This document shows positions 30,960 through 41,707 of a stretch of 64,000 nt of DNA, piece after piece. The stretch covers positions 1,612,001 to 1,676,000 of the forward strand of contig CP031970.1 in assembly GCA_022354845.1 (NCBI GenBank). Direction: 5' to 3'. The notes under the pieces were generated by a model, which had not been told where the DNA came from, did not search any database, and saw only the letters and a program-made list of their open reading frames with translations. A program made the position numbers and the translations under genes. Origin of the DNA: Streptococcus suis. GTDB lineage: Bacteria; Bacillota; Bacilli; Lactobacillales; Streptococcaceae. Within the stretch, counting starts at the first letter, position 1. Every line of letters starts with the position of its first letter.

Positions 30960-32210
30960 CTAAACTAGCATTTTATAAAGCGAATCATTCTCATGCAAAT
31001 TGATATATTGAGGATCAAATTGTTCTAGTCGTGCAATAAACTCAGCGTAATCCCTCTTATCACCCAATGCAATCCCAATTAAAACCGGACCCGTTCCTTT
31101 ATTCGCACGTTTTATGTATTCAAACCGTGTAATATCATCATTCGGACCTAAAATGTGGTTAACAAATTCACGAAGAGCTCCCGGTCTTTGAGGAAAATTG
31201 ACCACAAAATAATGTTTAATCCCCTCATAAATTAGAGCACGCTCTTCCATTTCTGGCATACGGTTAATATCATTATTTCCTCCAGAAATGATACAGCAAA
31301 TCGTTTGACCCTTTATTTGATCCTTGATAACTTCAAGTGCCGCAATGGTTGCTGCGCCAGCAGGTTCCGCAACAATTCCCAATTTTGAATATAGATCCAA
31401 AATGGTTTCCGAAATCCGACCCTCGTCAACGGCAATCAGTTGATCAACATTTTTGCGAGCCACCTCATAAGTTGTTTTTCCAACTTTTTGAACTGCAATA
31501 CCATCTGCGAATTTATCAATATGCTCCAACTTAACAGGGCGACCTTTATCAAAAGCAGCCTTCATTGACCTTGCACCACTCGCCTCTACACCAACAATTT
31601 TAATCTCAGGTGCTTGGTCTTTCAGATAGGCAGAGACCCCAGCAATTAGACCTCCTCCACCAACTGGGACAAGTAGCTGATCAAAACTCACAGACTGATC
31701 TTCAGCTTCCTCAAGAATTTCATAAGCAACAGTACCTTGGCCTGCTTGTACATTTGGATCATCAAAGGGGTCAATAAATGTTTTTCCCGTTTCCTTAGTA
31801 TACTTCATCGCCGCTGTAGCCGACTCATCAAAGGTATCCCCAACCAAACGAATCTCGACAAACTCTCCACCAAAAAACTTAACTTGTCCAATTTTTTGTT
31901 GAGGTGTCGTTATTGGCATAAAAATTGTTGCTGGAATCTGCATTTCTTTACAGGTATACGCTACCCCTTGGGCATGGTTACCAGCAGATGCGCAAACAAC
32001 TCCATTCGCTTTGTCTGCATCTGTCAATTGTGAAATGGCATAATAAGCACCGCGAATTTTAAACGAGCGAACCCGCTGTTCATTTTCTCTCTTGATATAG
32101 ATGCTTGCTCCATATCTTTCAGATAAATAGCGGTTAAAATCCAATGGAGTCCGGACGACAACGTCTTTCAGAACTGAATACGCTTGCTTAATATCTCTTG
32201 CTGAAATCAT
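30960..32210 (-). CDS. ilvA: Threonine deaminase (threonine ammonia-lyase)
   Basis: This 416-aa PLP enzyme makes 2-oxobutanoate from threonine, the first step toward isoleucine. The PLP lysine is in VRSFKIRGAYYAISQL, and the glycine loop is LVPVGGGGLIAGVSAYL. A C-terminal ACT-like regulatory region (HYFVVNFPQRPGALREFVNH) of about 85 residues is the short form with one ACT domain. The ribosome binding site is weak. It lies near ilvBNC but is separated from ilvC by a 771-bp gap. Confidence 0.95.
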   Translation of the reverse strand: MISARDIKQAYSVLKDVVVRTPLDFNRYLSERYGASIYIKRENEQRVRSFKIRGAYYAISQLTDADKANGVVCASAGNHAQGVAYTCKEMQIPATIFMPITTPQQKIGQVKFFGGEFVEIRLVGDTFDESATAAMKYTKETGKTFIDPFDDPNVQAGQGTVAYEILEEAEDQSVSFDQLLVPVGGGGLIAGVSAYLKDQAPEIKIVGVEASGARSMKAAFDKGRPVKLEHIDKFADGIAVQKVGKTTYEVARKNVDQLIAVDEGRISETILDLYSKLGIVAEPAGAATIAALEVIKDQIKGQTICCIISGGNNDINRMPEMEERALIYEGIKHYFVVNFPQRPGALREFVNHILGPNDDITRFEYIKRANKGTGPVLIGIALGDKRDYAEFIARLEQFDPQYINLHENDSLYKMLV

Positions 32211-32640
32211 AATGCACTTTTTTCTTTCTATTTATATCTATTGTACCAATAATACAAAAATAAATATAGTATTTATACTTAAATATTCTATTTTTATTAT
32301 ACCAGTTTTTTATTCACTTCAAAAATAAATTTCCAAATCAATGAACCGCCATAGAGAGGATGACATTGCATCCAATAAATGACCTAGTTACTTGAATTAG
32401 CTTTGATACACCGTCACTTTCGGCTTGCCCTAATCTAGTATTGCCTGCACCTCAGTTCCTTGTCTGGAAACTAATTCATTCAACTATACAAACTACTTTT
32501 CATTTATTTATTTTCATTACAATGTTGAGTTAAGTCTCGGAAATATACTGAAAACATTCTTTTAATTTTCTAAACAACTTTCCAACAATGACTAAAAGAG
32601 CCAGGCAAGCCAGCTCTTGTAGTTCTATCAATTAAACAGA
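32211..32640. other. Non-coding gap between ilvC and ilvA, left part
   Basis: No reading frame or RNA gene is recognised here. There is a small GGATG/CATCC hairpin near 32355 and a minus-strand hairpin AAGAGC/GCTCTT with T4 (32596-32618) that may end ilvC transcripts. The stretch around 32390-32480 looks like degenerate intergenic repeat DNA rather than a gene. That is an impression, not a proven match. Confidence 0.4.
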
Positions 32641-32650
32641 GGATTGGAAT

Positions 32651-34019
<1,369 letters not shown>

Positions 34020-34042
34020 CTATATTTTATTTGAAGTTTTGG

Positions 34043-34147
34043 ATGCTCAAAGAAAATAAACGCTAGATTAGGCGACGAAGGAGAAGATAGAACGAATGTT
34101 CATCAAGCCAAGTCAACGAAGTATAGTGTTTATTATCGGTGAGCATC
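34043..34147. repeat. 105-bp imperfect inverted-repeat element between ilvN and ilvC
   Basis: The ends GATGCTCA (34043-34050) and TGAGCATC (34140-34147) pair, as do AATAAACGCTA and TAGTGTTTATT inside them with one wobble. The whole gap folds as one long stem with an internal loop. The size and layout resemble streptococcal intergenic mini-elements such as RUP or BOX. It reaches 2 bp into the ilvN stop-codon end. Confidence 0.6.
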
Positions 34148-34622
34148 AGTCTCTGCTGAAACCAGTTGCCCCGGTCCGTGCAATATTCTTGATTCCATAG
34201 GGTTGAATCACCCGTAAGAGTGCTTCTATCTTATCTCCATCACCAGTCATTTGGATGGTAATAGAATGCGGTGCTACATCTACAACATTTGCTCTAAAAG
34301 GCTGAATAATTGCTAAAATTTCTGCTCGTTTTGTAGGTGGAGCTGAAATCTTAACAAGTATCACTTCGCGCTCTAGGTGAGGTATTTCGGTCAAGTCGCG
34401 GACACGGACTACATCAATTAAACGATTCAATTGCTTAATAATTTGTTCGACTTCGTCAAGATTTTCAACATCCACTATCACCGTCACTCGGGAGACATCT
34501 TTTACCTCTGTCGGTCCAACAGATATGGACTCAATATTGATTTGACGGCGAGAGAGAACACCTGTAAAGCGGTTAAGAACACCAGATGAATTTCGCAATT
34601 TAGCTGTTAACATTCTACGCAT
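34146..34622 (-). CDS. ilvN: Acetolactate synthase small (regulatory) subunit
   Basis: This 158-aa subunit has an N-terminal ACT domain (LRNSSGVLNRFTGVLSRRQI) that binds valine, and a C-terminal domain (LVKISAPPTKRAEILAIIQP). It activates IlvB and gives feedback inhibition. Its start overlaps the ilvB stop by 8 bp, with GGGGTGAAG ahead of it. Confidence 0.96.
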   Translation of the reverse strand: MRRMLTAKLRNSSGVLNRFTGVLSRRQINIESISVGPTEVKDVSRVTVIVDVENLDEVEQIIKQLNRLIDVVRVRDLTEIPHLEREVILVKISAPPTKRAEILAIIQPFRANVVDVAPHSITIQMTGDGDKIEALLRVIQPYGIKNIARTGATGFSRD

Positions 34623-36318
34623 TGAACTTCACCCCCAACATTTCCGCATTACCCTTACCAGCTGGCACCATCGGTTGAACATGCTCCTGATTGGAAATAT
34701 GTATTTCAATCAACATTGGCTTATCTTCTAGAATAACTTTCATATCTTCGCTCAGTGTCGCTGGATTGTCAAAACTATAATGACTGATGCCATAAGCTTC
34801 TGCCAACAATTGGAAATTTGGTTCATCATCAAAGACTGATTGACTGCGGCGTTTTTCATAGAATGATTCCTGCCATTGCCGAACCATTCCAAGAGAATGG
34901 TTATTGATCAATACAACCTTTATCGTTACGCCATAGCCATTCAAAATAGCCAATTCTTGGTTGGTCATTTGGAATCCTCCATCACCAACAAAGACAATTA
35001 CTTCTTTATCTGGATTAGCTAATTTGGCACCGATAGCTGCCGGAATACCAAATCCCATGGTACCCATACCACCTGATGTTATCAGCTGTCGAGCATGTTT
35101 GTAAGGATAAAATTGGGCAGCCCACATTTGATGCTGACCAACGTCTGTCACGACAATGGCATCCCCTTGCGTCAACTGACCAATTAATTCAATTGCCGCC
35201 TGTGGCTTAATAACCTTTTCATCTTCATCATACCAAAATGGCGCCCGACGTTTGTTTTCCAATACTTGTGCCGTCCAATCAGCATAGCCTGTTTCAACTG
35301 TTTCTAAAGCAAGCAGAGCTTTCAAGGTTGCCTTAGCATCGCCCACTACTGGAATAGCGGTTTTGACAACTTTACCAATTTCAGCGGGATCAATATCAAT
35401 ATGTGCTACCGTCGCATTTGGCGCATAGGTTGTTGGATTGCCTGTTAGGCGGTCATCGAATCGCGCTCCAATATTGATAATGTAATCAGCCTGATCCATA
35501 GCCATATTGGCAGCGTAAGAACCGTGCATACCACCCATGGCTAAAGACAGTTCGTGCTCAATTGGCATCGCCCCCAACCCTAGAAGGGTTGAAACAACTG
35601 GAATACGGTAACGTTCTGCAAAGGCAACTAATTCTTTATTGGCATCTGCATAGTTGACACCACCACCAGCCAATATAACTGGTTTCTGAGCTTGGCTAAG
35701 CTGTTTCAAAATTTTCTTAACCTGCAAACCATTTGGTTCAACTGTCGGTTGGTAACTTGGTAAATGCAGAGCAGGATCATGGTAAGATTCTACGATCTTC
35801 TCTTGAATATCTTTCGGAACATCAATCACAACTGGTCCAGGACGACCTGTAGTCGCAATATGTAGCGCTTCTGTAATCACTCGAGGAATATCTGCCGTGT
35901 CACGGATCTGATAATTATACTTGGTAATCGGCATGGTCATACCTAATACATCCGCTTCCTGAAAGGCATCTTTACCAATCCCTCTTGTTGCTACTTGTCC
36001 ACTAAATACCAACAGTGGCACACTATCGCCCATGGCATCAGCAATCCCTGTAATGGCGTTTGTAGCCCCCGGTCCTGAAGTGACAATCGCTACGCCCACC
36101 TTTCCTGATGATTTAGCGTAGCCTTCTGCTTCGTGAACGGCACCTTGCTCATGACGAGCCAAAATATGCTGAATGCCATCATACTGATGTATAGCATCAT
36201 ACAGTGGCAATACTGCTCCACCTGGATAACCAAAAACAAGGTCCACTCCAAGTTGATGCAAGGTATCTAAGATTAGAAATGATCCCGAACACGGTTGATT
36301 CAATTGAATTTCTTGCAC
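34615..36318 (-). CDS. ilvB: Acetolactate synthase large (catalytic) subunit
   Basis: This 567-aa ThDP/FAD enzyme condenses pyruvate units. The catalytic Glu lies in ARHEQGAVHEAEGYAKSSGK, and the ThDP-Mg motif is VGDGGFQMTNQELAIL...NNHSLGMVRQWQ. The start is a GTG at 36318 with a very strong GGAGGAGGAA site 7 bases ahead; no ATG fits better. It heads ilvBNC behind a consensus-like promoter and a CodY box. Confidence 0.97.
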   Translation of the reverse strand: MQEIQLNQPCSGSFLILDTLHQLGVDLVFGYPGGAVLPLYDAIHQYDGIQHILARHEQGAVHEAEGYAKSSGKVGVAIVTSGPGATNAITGIADAMGDSVPLLVFSGQVATRGIGKDAFQEADVLGMTMPITKYNYQIRDTADIPRVITEALHIATTGRPGPVVIDVPKDIQEKIVESYHDPALHLPSYQPTVEPNGLQVKKILKQLSQAQKPVILAGGGVNYADANKELVAFAERYRIPVVSTLLGLGAMPIEHELSLAMGGMHGSYAANMAMDQADYIINIGARFDDRLTGNPTTYAPNATVAHIDIDPAEIGKVVKTAIPVVGDAKATLKALLALETVETGYADWTAQVLENKRRAPFWYDEDEKVIKPQAAIELIGQLTQGDAIVVTDVGQHQMWAAQFYPYKHARQLITSGGMGTMGFGIPAAIGAKLANPDKEVIVFVGDGGFQMTNQELAILNGYGVTIKVVLINNHSLGMVRQWQESFYEKRRSQSVFDDEPNFQLLAEAYGISHYSFDNPATLSEDMKVILEDKPMLIEIHISNQEHVQPMVPAGKGNAEMLGVKFNA

Positions 36319-36353
36319 AAATATTCCTCCTCCCTACAAACGTGGTATCTAAT

Positions 36354-36381
36354 ATAATAACACACAGTGTTAGAATGTCAA
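36354..36381 (-). promoter_or_regulatory. Promoter of ilvBNC
   Basis: On the minus strand TTGACA (36376-36381), a 16-bp spacer and TATTAT (36354-36359), about 30 nt upstream of the GTG start codon. A perfect -35 next to a CodY box suggests a strong promoter held down in rich medium. Confidence 0.75.
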
Positions 36382-36383
36382 GG

Positions 36384-36398
36384 AATATTCTGAAAATT
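36384..36398 (-). promoter_or_regulatory. CodY box upstream of ilvB
   Basis: AATATTCTGAAAATT on the plus strand (the motif is palindromic), one mismatch from AATTTTCWGAAAATT, two bases upstream of the -35 hexamer of ilvB. It is the best CodY match in the window. Confidence 0.75.
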
Positions 36399-36556
36399 CC
36401 TACATTTGTTCTACCTTTTTGCCTGAATTCTTAACGATTCCCTAATATTTTCTTAAGGAAAACTTAAGCAAAACCCAGTACTAGCTTGCTTTCAGCTTGG
36501 TTTTAGAAAACTCCCGTATAGTATAACCATCAAGAAAATAAATGAGGTTTATGGAT

Positions 36557-37609
36557 ATGTATTACGTTACGATACCGGCTTATCAGCCAGATGAAAAATT
36601 AATCCAATTACTAAAAGGGATAAAAAACAGGCTAAATTGTCAAGTGATCGTTGTCGATGATGGGAGTAGCGGTGAATCTGTAGAAATCCTAGAAGCAGCT
36701 AGACAATACGCAACAGTCCTCCATCATGAGGTCAATAAAGGAAAAGGCCAGGCATTGCGTACTGCCTTCCAATACATTTATGAATTAAACAAACCAGGAG
36801 TGGTTGTCACTGCGGACGCTGATGGGCAGCATGCCATTAATGATATTGATCGAGTTGAACGCGCTGCAATGAATCTCCCAAGCCGATTAATACTAGGTGT
36901 TCGCCAATTTACAAATGATATTCCCTTGCGCAGTCGCTTTGGAAACAAGCTGACCCGGGTCTTATTCAAACTCCAAACCGGTGTTACCGTTAGCGATACA
37001 CAAACTGGTTTACGTGGTTTTCATTCCGACCTAATTCCTTTTATGTTAGAAATAGAAGGTGATCGATATGAATATGAAATGAACATGCTTACGCAAGCGA
37101 GTCAGCGTTATCAGATTACAGAAGTTCCTATCCAAACAATTTACATTGATGATAATGCTAGCTCACACTTTCGACCAATCAAAGATGGTTTATTAATTTA
37201 TAAAAACTTATTTAAATTCGCCCTCGCATCCTTTGGGGGATTTCTAGTTGACTATGGTGTATATGCCTTAGCCTTACTGGTTTTTACAACTTTTCCGACC
37301 GCCCTACGGTTACTTTTAGCTAATACCATCGCTCGAATTTGTAGCGCCATTTGTAACTTTACTTTGAATAAAAAATTGGTTTTTCATAATAAGGACAGTG
37401 TTACAAGAACGGGAGTAGGCTATTTCACACTCGCATTCATTCTCTTCTTATGCGATACTACTCTCCTTTACTTATTCAATCAACTGTTAGGTCTAAATTT
37501 TTATCTGGTTAAATTAGCAGTTGGACTCCTTCTATTTCTAGTATCTTGGTTTATTCAAAAGAATATTATTTTTAAAGAAAGGAAATCATTATCACATGAA
37601 ATTGCTTAA
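36557..37609 (+). CDS. GT2 glycosyltransferase with C-terminal GtrA-like membrane domain
   Basis: About 350 aa. Residues 1-220 are a family 2 (DPM1/DolP-Man-like) glycosyltransferase with VIVVDDGSSG and VVTADADGQHAINDID. Residues 225-345 hold about four membrane spans of the GtrA type (SFGGFLVDYGVYALALLVF). Such proteins load a sugar onto undecaprenyl phosphate or flip it for wall-polymer decoration. I prefer the ATG at 36557 (MYYVTIPAYQPDEK), 9 bases after GAGG; starts at 36542 and 36551 are too close to it. It is first in a three-gene overlapping unit. Confidence 0.85.
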   Translation: MYYVTIPAYQPDEKLIQLLKGIKNRLNCQVIVVDDGSSGESVEILEAARQYATVLHHEVNKGKGQALRTAFQYIYELNKPGVVVTADADGQHAINDIDRVERAAMNLPSRLILGVRQFTNDIPLRSRFGNKLTRVLFKLQTGVTVSDTQTGLRGFHSDLIPFMLEIEGDRYEYEMNMLTQASQRYQITEVPIQTIYIDDNASSHFRPIKDGLLIYKNLFKFALASFGGFLVDYGVYALALLVFTTFPTALRLLLANTIARICSAICNFTLNKKLVFHNKDSVTRTGVGYFTLAFILFLCDTTLLYLFNQLLGLNFYLVKLAVGLLLFLVSWFIQKNIIFKERKSLSHEIA

Positions 37610-38531
37610 AAAGCCCTTTGCCTACGCCACAATCTTCGGAATGCTCTTAACAGGAGGATTTACTTATTCCATGTTAAAAACCTTTGTGATTTCCGAAGCC
37701 ATCTCAACTGCCTCAGCAAGCAATACTACTACGAGTAGTCAAAATACTACCACCGTATCATCATCTACTGCTGCAACAATTGCAACCAATGTATCTACAA
37801 CCGATACGAGCTACTCAGATGACAATATCCAGATTAATCTAGAGACAATCACTACAAATAACACAACCGTTTACGTCGCAGATATTCAAGTTAGTTCTGC
37901 TGAATATTTGAAAACAGCTCTTGCTCAAAATACATATGGAACCAACATAACGGCTAAAACCTCTGAAACAGCCGCAGCAAACAATGCCATTTTGGCGATT
38001 AACGGGGATTATTACGGGGCAAATTCAACAGGTTACGTTATCAAAAATGGTATCCTTTACCGCGATGCAGTCCGCGACAATGCCTCTTATGGAGACCTTG
38101 CAATCTATGCAGACGGCTCATTTGAAATCGTCTACGAGGACGAGGTTACTGCACAAGAATTGATTGACAAGGGTGTTGTCAACCTACTAGCTTTTGGCCC
38201 TTCGTTGGTTGAAGATGGTGAAATAGTTGTAGATACATCAACTGAGGTCGGACGAGCAATGGCCTCCAACCCGCGTACTGCTATTGGAATCATTGACGAA
38301 AATCACTATATCATCGTTGTTGCAGATGGACGAACTACCGAAAGCGAAGGATTGTCACTTTATCAAATGGCTGAAATTATGAAAGAGTATGGCGCAACTA
38401 CTGCCTATAACCTTGATGGTGGCGGCTCATCAACTCTTTACTTCAATGGTCAAGTTATTAACAATCCAACTACAAACGGAAACACTAATTCAGAAAGGGC
38501 GGTGAGCGATATTGTCTACATCGGTTACTAA
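37596..38531 (+). CDS. Phosphodiester glycosidase family protein (NAGPA domain), exported
   Basis: The 311-aa protein has an N-terminal membrane segment or signal (AYATIFGMLLTGGFTYSMLK), then a Ser/Thr-rich linker of about 60 residues (ASNTTTSSQNTTTVSS). A NAGPA-type domain follows, with NAILAINGDYYGANSTGYVI and YNLDGGGSSTLYFNGQVI. Family members cleave phosphodiester-linked sugars and are annotated in exopolysaccharide metabolism. It overlaps the glycosyltransferase by 14 bp, suggesting both act on the same surface glycan. Confidence 0.85.
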   Translation: MKLLKKPFAYATIFGMLLTGGFTYSMLKTFVISEAISTASASNTTTSSQNTTTVSSSTAATIATNVSTTDTSYSDDNIQINLETITTNNTTVYVADIQVSSAEYLKTALAQNTYGTNITAKTSETAAANNAILAINGDYYGANSTGYVIKNGILYRDAVRDNASYGDLAIYADGSFEIVYEDEVTAQELIDKGVVNLLAFGPSLVEDGEIVVDTSTEVGRAMASNPRTAIGIIDENHYIIVVADGRTTESEGLSLYQMAEIMKEYGATTAYNLDGGGSSTLYFNGQVINNPTTNGNTNSERAVSDIVYIGY

Positions 38532-38922
38532 TTCAACAACGAAATTCTCAAGAACATTTATCTCCTACTTAGCTATGACAGCCTTCCTATTCATCTTCAG
38601 TCGTATTTACGAAAGCCTAAGTTATGGAGAAGTTTCAGTCTTTATGCACTATATGTTCTGCGCAACTTTAGTGGGAGGCATTCTGCTATTGGGCCTTCTG
38701 CAAGTCAAGCCCAACTTATCACGAATAACTTATAACTTGTGGAACTCAGGCATTGCTACCATTACAGCCGGATGTCTCCTCCGAGGTATCATAAATCTAT
38801 CCGGTCGCTCAACCACCTTAGATCAACCTTACTGGTATGTTGGTGCTGGTTTCCTGGCACTTTCACTCATCACACTATTCATCAGTGACACAAGAAGAAC
38901 TCGTCAAAAATCGACAGCTTAA
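38512..38922 (+). CDS. Small membrane protein of unknown function
   Basis: 136 aa with four hydrophobic segments (TFISYLAMTAFLFIFSRIYE; YMFCATLVGGILLLGLLQV; IATITAGCLLRGIINL; WYVGAGFLALSLITLFI). The start is a TTG at 38512 with GGTGAG ahead, overlapping the glycosidase gene by 20 bp. The next ATG would remove 21 residues. I do not recognise a family. Its tight overlap ties it to the surface-glycan genes upstream. Confidence 0.7.
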   Translation: MSTSVTNSTTKFSRTFISYLAMTAFLFIFSRIYESLSYGEVSVFMHYMFCATLVGGILLLGLLQVKPNLSRITYNLWNSGIATITAGCLLRGIINLSGRSTTLDQPYWYVGAGFLALSLITLFISDTRRTRQKSTA

Positions 38923-38939
38923 CTGACACACCGACTTTT

Positions 38940-38971
38940 AAGACATTTGGTATAAACCATCTGTCTTTTTT
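38940..38971 (+). terminator. Terminator of the surface-glycan operon
   Basis: A stem AAGACA/TGTCTT with an inner GGT/ACC pairing, then a T-rich run, 18 bp past the stop codon. Confidence 0.7.
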
Positions 38972-38998
38972 GTATTTCATCGAGGGTTATTTTTACAG

Positions 38999-39013
38999 AA
39001 TATTCAGAAATTT
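38999..39013 (+). promoter_or_regulatory. CodY box upstream of ilvD
   Basis: AATATTCAGAAATTT has two mismatches to the CodY consensus. It lies about 45 bp before an extended -10 (TGATATAAT, 39055-39063) and 78 bp before the ilvD ATG. Confidence 0.65.
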
Positions 39014-39090
39014 ACATTTCTTTATCCATTCTCTTATCGATTCCGCTATTTCTGTGATATAATGGGTAAAATAAGATAGGGAGAAGAGAA

Positions 39091-40806
39091 ATGACCGAAA
39101 AAGACACACTAAAAAATCTCCGTCACCGTAGTTCTGTCTACGATTCGATGGTCAAATCACCTAACCGAGCTATGCTTCGTGCAACTGGAATGACTGATGA
39201 TAGTTTTGAAAAACCTATCATAGGGGTTATTTCTAGTTGGGCTGAAAATACACCCTGTAATATCCATCTACATGACTTTGGAAAATTAGCTAAAAAAGGT
39301 GTAAAAGATGCTGGCGCTTGGCCTGTCCAATATGGAACCATTACCGTTGCTGACGGGATTGCTATGGGAACACCCGGCATGCGCTACTCACTCACGTCAC
39401 GTGATATCATTGCTGACTCTATTGAAGCTGCAATGGGTGGACATAACGTAGATGCCTTTGTAGCAATCGGTGGATGCGATAAGAATATGCCTGGCTCTAT
39501 GATTGCAATTGCCAATATGGATATTCCTGCAATATTCGCCTATGGTGGAACCATTGCTCCAGGAAAATTAAATGGCAAAGATATTGATCTCGTTTCAGTT
39601 TTTGAGGGAATTGGTAAGTGGAACCACGGAGATCTAACCGCGGAGGAAGTCCGCGAAATTGAATGCAATGCATGTCCTGGACCTGGTGGTTGTGGCGGTA
39701 TGTACACTGCTAATACAATGGCAACAGCCATCGAAGTTTTAGGTATGTCTATCCCGGGTTCCTCATCTCATCCAGCGGAATCTCCTGAGAAAAAGGCTGA
39801 CATCGAAGAAGCTGGTCGTGCAGTTGTTCGTATGTTAGAACTCGGACTCAAACCATCTGACATTCTGACACGTGAAGCTTTTGAAGATGCGATAACTGTT
39901 ACGATGGCTCTAGGGGGCTCAACTAACGCCACCCTCCATCTCCTTGCTATTGCTCATGCCGCAAATGTCGATCTAACTCTTGAAGATTTCAACGATTTCC
40001 AAGAACGAGTACCTCATTTGGCAGACTTAAAACCATCTGGAAAATATGTCTTCCAAGATTTATATAACGTTGGTGGTGTACCTGCCGTTATGAAATACTT
40101 GTTGAAGAACGGTTTCCTTCATGGTGACCGCATCACATGTACTGGTAAAACAGTGGCTGAAAACTTGGAAAATTTTACCGATTTGATACCCGGTCAAGAT
40201 GTCATCATGCCGCTTGAAAATCCAAAACGTGCTGATGGACCACTGATTATCCTCAAAGGAAACCTAGCTCCTGAAGGTGCTGTCGCTAAAGTTTCTGGTG
40301 TAAAAGTACGTAATCATACTGGACCTGCGAAAGTCTTTAATTCCGAAGAAGAAGCAATTGAGGCTGTATTGACCGATGAAATTGTCGACGGAGATGTGGT
40401 CGTTGTCCGTTTTGTTGGTCCAAAAGGTGGACCTGGTATGCCTGAAATGCTGTCCCTTTCTTCTATGATTGTCGGAAAAGGCCAAGGTGACAAGGTAGCC
40501 CTACTAACAGACGGTCGTTTCTCTGGCGGCACCTATGGACTGGTTGTTGGTCATATCGCTCCTGAAGCTCAGGATGGTGGCCCAATCGCCTTCCTCCGCA
40601 CTGGCGATTTGGTAACAGTTGATCAGGATACCAAAGAAATCACCATGCATGTATCTGATCAAGAAATTGAAGAACGCAAGCAAACAACAGTGATTCCACC
40701 ACTCTACTCTCGTGGCGTGCTCGGGAAATATGCCCATACAGTGTCATCAGCCTCTAAAGGAGCTGTTACAGACTTCTGGAGACCTGAACGTACTGGTAAA
40801 CAATAA
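39091..40806 (+). CDS. ilvD: Dihydroxy-acid dehydratase
   Basis: This 571-aa Fe-S enzyme is the third common step of branched-chain amino-acid synthesis. Cluster cysteines are seen in [14 protein letters not shown] and [19 protein letters not shown]. The C-terminal [20 protein letters not shown] carries the catalytic-region serine. GGGAG lies 9 bases before the ATG. It is separate from ilvBNC but shares a CodY-type box. It depends on the Fe-S assembly (suf) genes of this window for its cluster. Confidence 0.97.
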   Translation: MTEKDTLKNLRHRSSVYDSMVKSPNRAMLRATGMTDDSFEKPIIGVISSWAENTPCNIHLHDFGKLAKKGVKDAGAWPVQYGTITVADGIAMGTPGMRYSLTSRDIIADSIEAAMGGHNVDAFVAIGGCDKNMPGSMIAIANMDIPAIFAYGGTIAPGKLNGKDIDLVSVFEGIGKWNHGDLTAEEVREIECNACPGPGGCGGMYTANTMATAIEVLGMSIPGSSSHPAESPEKKADIEEAGRAVVRMLELGLKPSDILTREAFEDAITVTMALGGSTNATLHLLAIAHAANVDLTLEDFNDFQERVPHLADLKPSGKYVFQDLYNVGGVPAVMKYLLKNGFLHGDRITCTGKTVAENLENFTDLIPGQDVIMPLENPKRADGPLIILKGNLAPEGAVAKVSGVKVRNHTGPAKVFNSEEEAIEAVLTDEIVDGDVVVVRFVGPKGGPGMPEMLSLSSMIVGKGQGDKVALLTDGRFSGGTYGLVVGHIAPEAQDGGPIAFLRTGDLVTVDQDTKEITMHVSDQEIEERKQTTVIPPLYSRGVLGKYAHTVSSASKGAVTDFWRPERTGKQ

Positions 40807-40816
40807 ATCATATCAC

Positions 40817-40844
40817 AAAGCCTTGTCTAACCGACTGGGCTTTT
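40817..40844 (+). terminator. Terminator of ilvD
   Basis: Stem AAAGCC/GGCTTT with T4, 11 bp past the ilvD stop codon. Confidence 0.7.
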
Positions 40845-40861
40845 ATAAGGTGAAAACGAAG

Positions 40862-41257
40862 TTGAAATTAAATGTTGAATTATCTCGTTTTCGTGTAAAA
40901 GAGGGTAAGACTGCAAAAGTAGACGAATGGATGGCCTTTCTCAACAATCACATGAAAGACACATTATTGAGACTCGAAAATGAAAAAATGTATGTCGAAA
41001 CAATTTTCCGTGAAATACTAGATGGATGTGAATACCTCTACTGGTATTCTTTTCAAGCCGAAGGAGGGATCGAAGTCACAGATTCGGAATCATACATCGA
41101 CAAAAGACATTTAGAATACTGAGAAGAATGCATTGATCCAAGCTATGGCATGGTCGATCTGGATCCTCAAGTCCTTATGATTCCCAAGCCCATTTATGAA
41201 ACGATGGAAGAATTAGACAGACAATACGATGACACATTTAAAAAAGAGCTGCAGTAA
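40862..41257 (+). pseudogene. DUF6176-like gene with an in-frame TGA stop
   Basis: From a TTG at 40862 (AAGGTG 9 bases ahead) the frame reads MKLNVELSRFRVKEGKTAKV and runs to a TGA at 41120-41122. The same frame then stays open for 44 codons (EECIDPSYGMVDLDPQV...) to a TAA at 41255-41257. One stop replaces what is probably a Trp (TGG to TGA), giving an expected product of about 131 aa. It may be a recent pseudogene or a truncated but stable protein of about 86 aa. A GTG at 40850 is an alternative start. The DUF6176 name is from memory of the family pattern. Confidence 0.75.
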
Positions 41258-41278
41258 AATAAAACTGCAACTCTTTTA
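41241..41278. terminator. Shared bidirectional terminator
   Basis: AAAAAGAG-c-TGCAG pairs with CTGCA-a-CTCTTTT. The stem includes the end of the broken gene and sits at the end of the convergent SufT-like gene. Confidence 0.7.
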
Positions 41279-41617
41279 TTTTGGACTTATCCCCAGAGTA
41301 ATTCGACCTAAGCGACTAATTCTTGTCATTTTCCAAGCGGGAGACCAAACAATCTCGACTTGAGCATCTTCTATTCCATCAATAGTCTTTAAAGCTGCTA
41401 CTAACTCTCCAGGCATCGTATCTGCACATGAGCAACCTGCATCAGTAAAGGTCATCACTACTTTACAAAACCCGGTTTCATCTAGATGAATTTCATAGAC
41501 AAGTCCTAAATTGTATATATCTAACTCAATCTCGGGATCGTAAATGGATTCCAACACCTCCACCAATTGATCTGACAAAACAAGGGCTCGCTCATTGACT
41601 TGAATATCTTCTCTCAT
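41276..41617 (-). CDS. Metal-sulfur cluster assembly factor (MIP18/DUF59, SufT-like)
   Basis: 113 aa, a single MIP18-type domain. It has the expected YDPEIELDIYNLGLVYEIHL and the cysteine-bearing TDAGCSCADTMPGELVAAL. Family members help load Fe-S clusters into apo-enzymes. GGAG lies about 11 bases ahead of the ATG. It neighbours ilvD, an Fe-S client, although on the other strand. The functional link is inference. Confidence 0.88.
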   Translation of the reverse strand: MREDIQVNERALVLSDQLVEVLESIYDPEIELDIYNLGLVYEIHLDETGFCKVVMTFTDAGCSCADTMPGELVAALKTIDGIEDAQVEIVWSPAWKMTRISRLGRITLGISPK

Positions 41618-41707
41618 TTATCCAAACACTCCTAAAACATTTATAAAAAGTATTGTATCATAATTATTTGAAATATACTTGTCTTATCAAATGTTTTCAT
41701 CTAGTTT

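Noticed and set aside
36319..36480. T-box or leader-peptide attenuator ahead of ilvB
   Set aside because: The leader is only about 30 nt from the promoter; there is no room for a T-box, and a CodY box explains control.
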